Below the pieces are notes generated by a model, which was not told where the DNA came from, searched no databases, and worked only from the letters and a program-made list of their open reading frames with translations. Source: DAONLM01 sp035406685 (GTDB lineage Bacteria; Spirochaetota; GWE2-31-10; MWDO01). From it: a DNA stretch of 6,643 bases. The stretch lies in the NCBI GenBank assembly GCA_035406685.1, contig DAONLM010000168.1, positions 1 through 6,643 of the forward strand. The letters are read 5' to 3'. The first letter of the stretch is position 1; every line of letters starts with the position of its first letter. Both the position numbers and the translations under genes were made by a program. Below, in pieces: positions 6,167-6,643 of this stretch.

Positions 6167-6190
6167 CTGAAAAAATATGAAATTTTTCAG
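6167..6190 (+). terminator. Candidate terminator of the permease gene
   Basis: CTGAAAAA (6167-6174) pairs perfectly with TTTTTCAG (6183-6190) around an 8-base loop. A TTTTT run comes ten bases later. It lies about 70 bases after the permease stop codon. The two G-C pairs at the base make it better than other AT stems here, but the U-tract is not immediate, so termination may be partial. Confidence 0.4.
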
Positions 6191-6282
6191 TAAGTAAGTT
6201 TTTAGTTTCTCATAAATAATTTTTAATTTCTTTGTTTTAAAAAATATTAATTTCAAGAATAAAGTTATGCTTTATACCCAAA

Positions 6283-6294
6283 AAACTATAGTTT
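6283..6294. promoter_or_regulatory. 12-bp perfect palindrome
   Basis: AAACTATAGTTT is a perfect 12-bp palindrome 144 bases before the ribbon-helix-helix gene and 58 bases before its leader repeat. The size suits a dimeric repressor site. There is no second copy or known match to support this, and the left repeat's flank has no obvious equivalent. Confidence 0.25.
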
Positions 6295-6352
6295 GTCAAA
6301 AATCCGCATTAAACAGAAGATATTAAAAATTTATTTTTTTAAAAATCTTTTA

Positions 6353-6419
6353 AATTTTTTATAAAACTTGTAAAGGATTTTCTCAAAAAATTTGTGATTA
6401 ATATATAGAAATATTTTTT
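6353..6419 (+). repeat. Right copy of the 67-bp inverted leader repeat
   Basis: Matches the reverse complement of 4-70 at 63 of 67 positions, including an unbroken 29-base run at 6391-6419. Similarity ends 19 bases before the ATG at 6439, so the copy makes up most of that gene's promoter and leader. A TATATA at 6402-6407 is a possible -10 box, but no good -35 box precedes it. The outer flanks (6300-6350 against 71-120) do not align. This sharp edge argues for a duplicated or strongly constrained regulatory unit and not simply shared AT-richness. Confidence 0.85.
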
Positions 6420-6438
6420 ATTACTGGAGGTAAATAAA

Positions 6439-6643
6439 ATGCTACAATTTGATTTTGTTATAAATGATTCTTTATTTAGTAAAATTAAAATCTTAACAGA
6501 AAAAAATAATAAAGGATTATCAGAAATAATAAGGGAAGTAATAAATACAATGCTACCTTTTTTAAAGAAAAAACATTTAACAGAGGATAGAAGAAAGAGA
6601 GACTATCCCTGTGTAAATGCTACAAAAAGGGTAAGAGTATTTC
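6439..6643 (+). CDS. Ribbon-helix-helix-like DNA-binding protein, 3' end outside window
   Basis: The first 68 codons are present and the frame is still open at the window edge. GGAGGT at 6426-6431, 7 bases before ATG, gives a firm start. Residues 2-9 (LQFDFVIN) read as a beta strand, about 10-23 as a first helix and 26-41 (GLSEIIREVINTMLPF) as a second. This is the strand-helix-helix order of CopG/Arc/MetJ-type repressors, and GLSEIIREVI fits their second helix well. A basic segment follows (KKKHLTEDRRKRDY), and then CVNATKRVRVF, which may begin a second strand and possibly a second domain. The fold is inferred by pattern only. Its leader is the 67-bp repeat, also found inverted at the left end of the window, so it likely belongs to a multi-copy family. 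It may act on its own leader, or be tied to a mobile or toxin-antitoxin module; nothing visible decides. Confidence 0.65.
   Translation, partial: MLQFDFVINDSLFSKIKILTEKNNKGLSEIIREVINTMLPFLKKKHLTEDRRKRDYPCVNATKRVRVF

Larger units (their letters stand above)
6099..6352. other. Non-coding gap after the permease
   Basis: No credible gene was found on either strand. The stretch is dominated by A and T runs. It holds a terminator candidate (6167-6190), a 12-bp palindrome (6283-6294) and an all-AT 9-bp inverted repeat (6325-6333 with 6351-6359) that joins the right leader repeat. I recognise no remnant of the missing transporter genes. Confidence 0.6.

Noticed and set aside
6325..6359. 9-bp inverted repeat AAAAATTTA / TAAATTTTT as a terminator
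   Set aside because: It is made only of A and T, has a 17-base loop and lies in a low-complexity run, so it is expected by chance here.
4..6419. A composite transposon with terminal inverted repeats
   Set aside because: No transposase gene lies inside, the content is housekeeping-like, target duplications cannot be seen, and the repeats read better as gene leaders.

Overview
This is an AT-rich stretch of bacterial chromosome, roughly 30% G+C by eye, with AT-ending codons and AGA as the usual arginine codon. It is densely coded on the + strand only. The genes are ordinary: a ClpB chaperone, an MGMT-fold protein, an OmpR-type response regulator and a MalG-type sugar permease. Together they suggest a low-GC, probably anaerobic and fermentative bacterium. 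The N-terminal domain of ClpB recalls spirochaete ClpB proteins, so Spirochaetota is a reasonable guess, but no marker in the window proves it.

Layout. Bases 1-330 are non-coding and hold the left copy of a 67-bp repeat, a promoter candidate, a leader stem-loop and an AU-rich hairpin touching the clpB ribosome binding site. clpB (331-2913) is complete. It is followed by a separately promoted unknown gene (3034-3519), an MGMT-family protein without the alkyl-acceptor cysteine (3578-4048) and, 25 bases later, an orphan response regulator (4074-4760). The 4761-4976 gap carries a spaced set of GATATC and AACGTT boxes and a good sigma70-type promoter (TTGACT-16-TATACT). This promoter serves a lone MalG-type ABC permease (start preferred at 4977, end 6098) that has an unusually long first extracytoplasmic loop. 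Bases 6099-6438 are non-coding, with a terminator candidate, a 12-bp palindrome and the right copy of the 67-bp repeat. A cut-off gene starting at 6439 looks like a ribbon-helix-helix DNA-binding protein.

The most notable structure is the pair of nearly identical, inverted 67-bp sequences at the two ends of the window (4-70 and 6353-6419, 63 of 67 positions matching). The right copy is the leader of the ribbon-helix-helix gene. The left copy faces outward in the same way, so a paralogue of that gene probably begins just beyond base 1 on the - strand. The ~6.3 kb between them would then be a segment bracketed by divergent copies of one gene family.

How the genes work together: no single pathway links them. 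ClpB rescues aggregated proteins. The MGMT-like protein is probably a DNA-damage sensor or DNA-binding protein. The response regulator lacks its kinase here and the permease lacks its partner subunits, so both must work with proteins encoded elsewhere. I see no CRISPR array, tRNA, rRNA, transposase or recognisable defence system.
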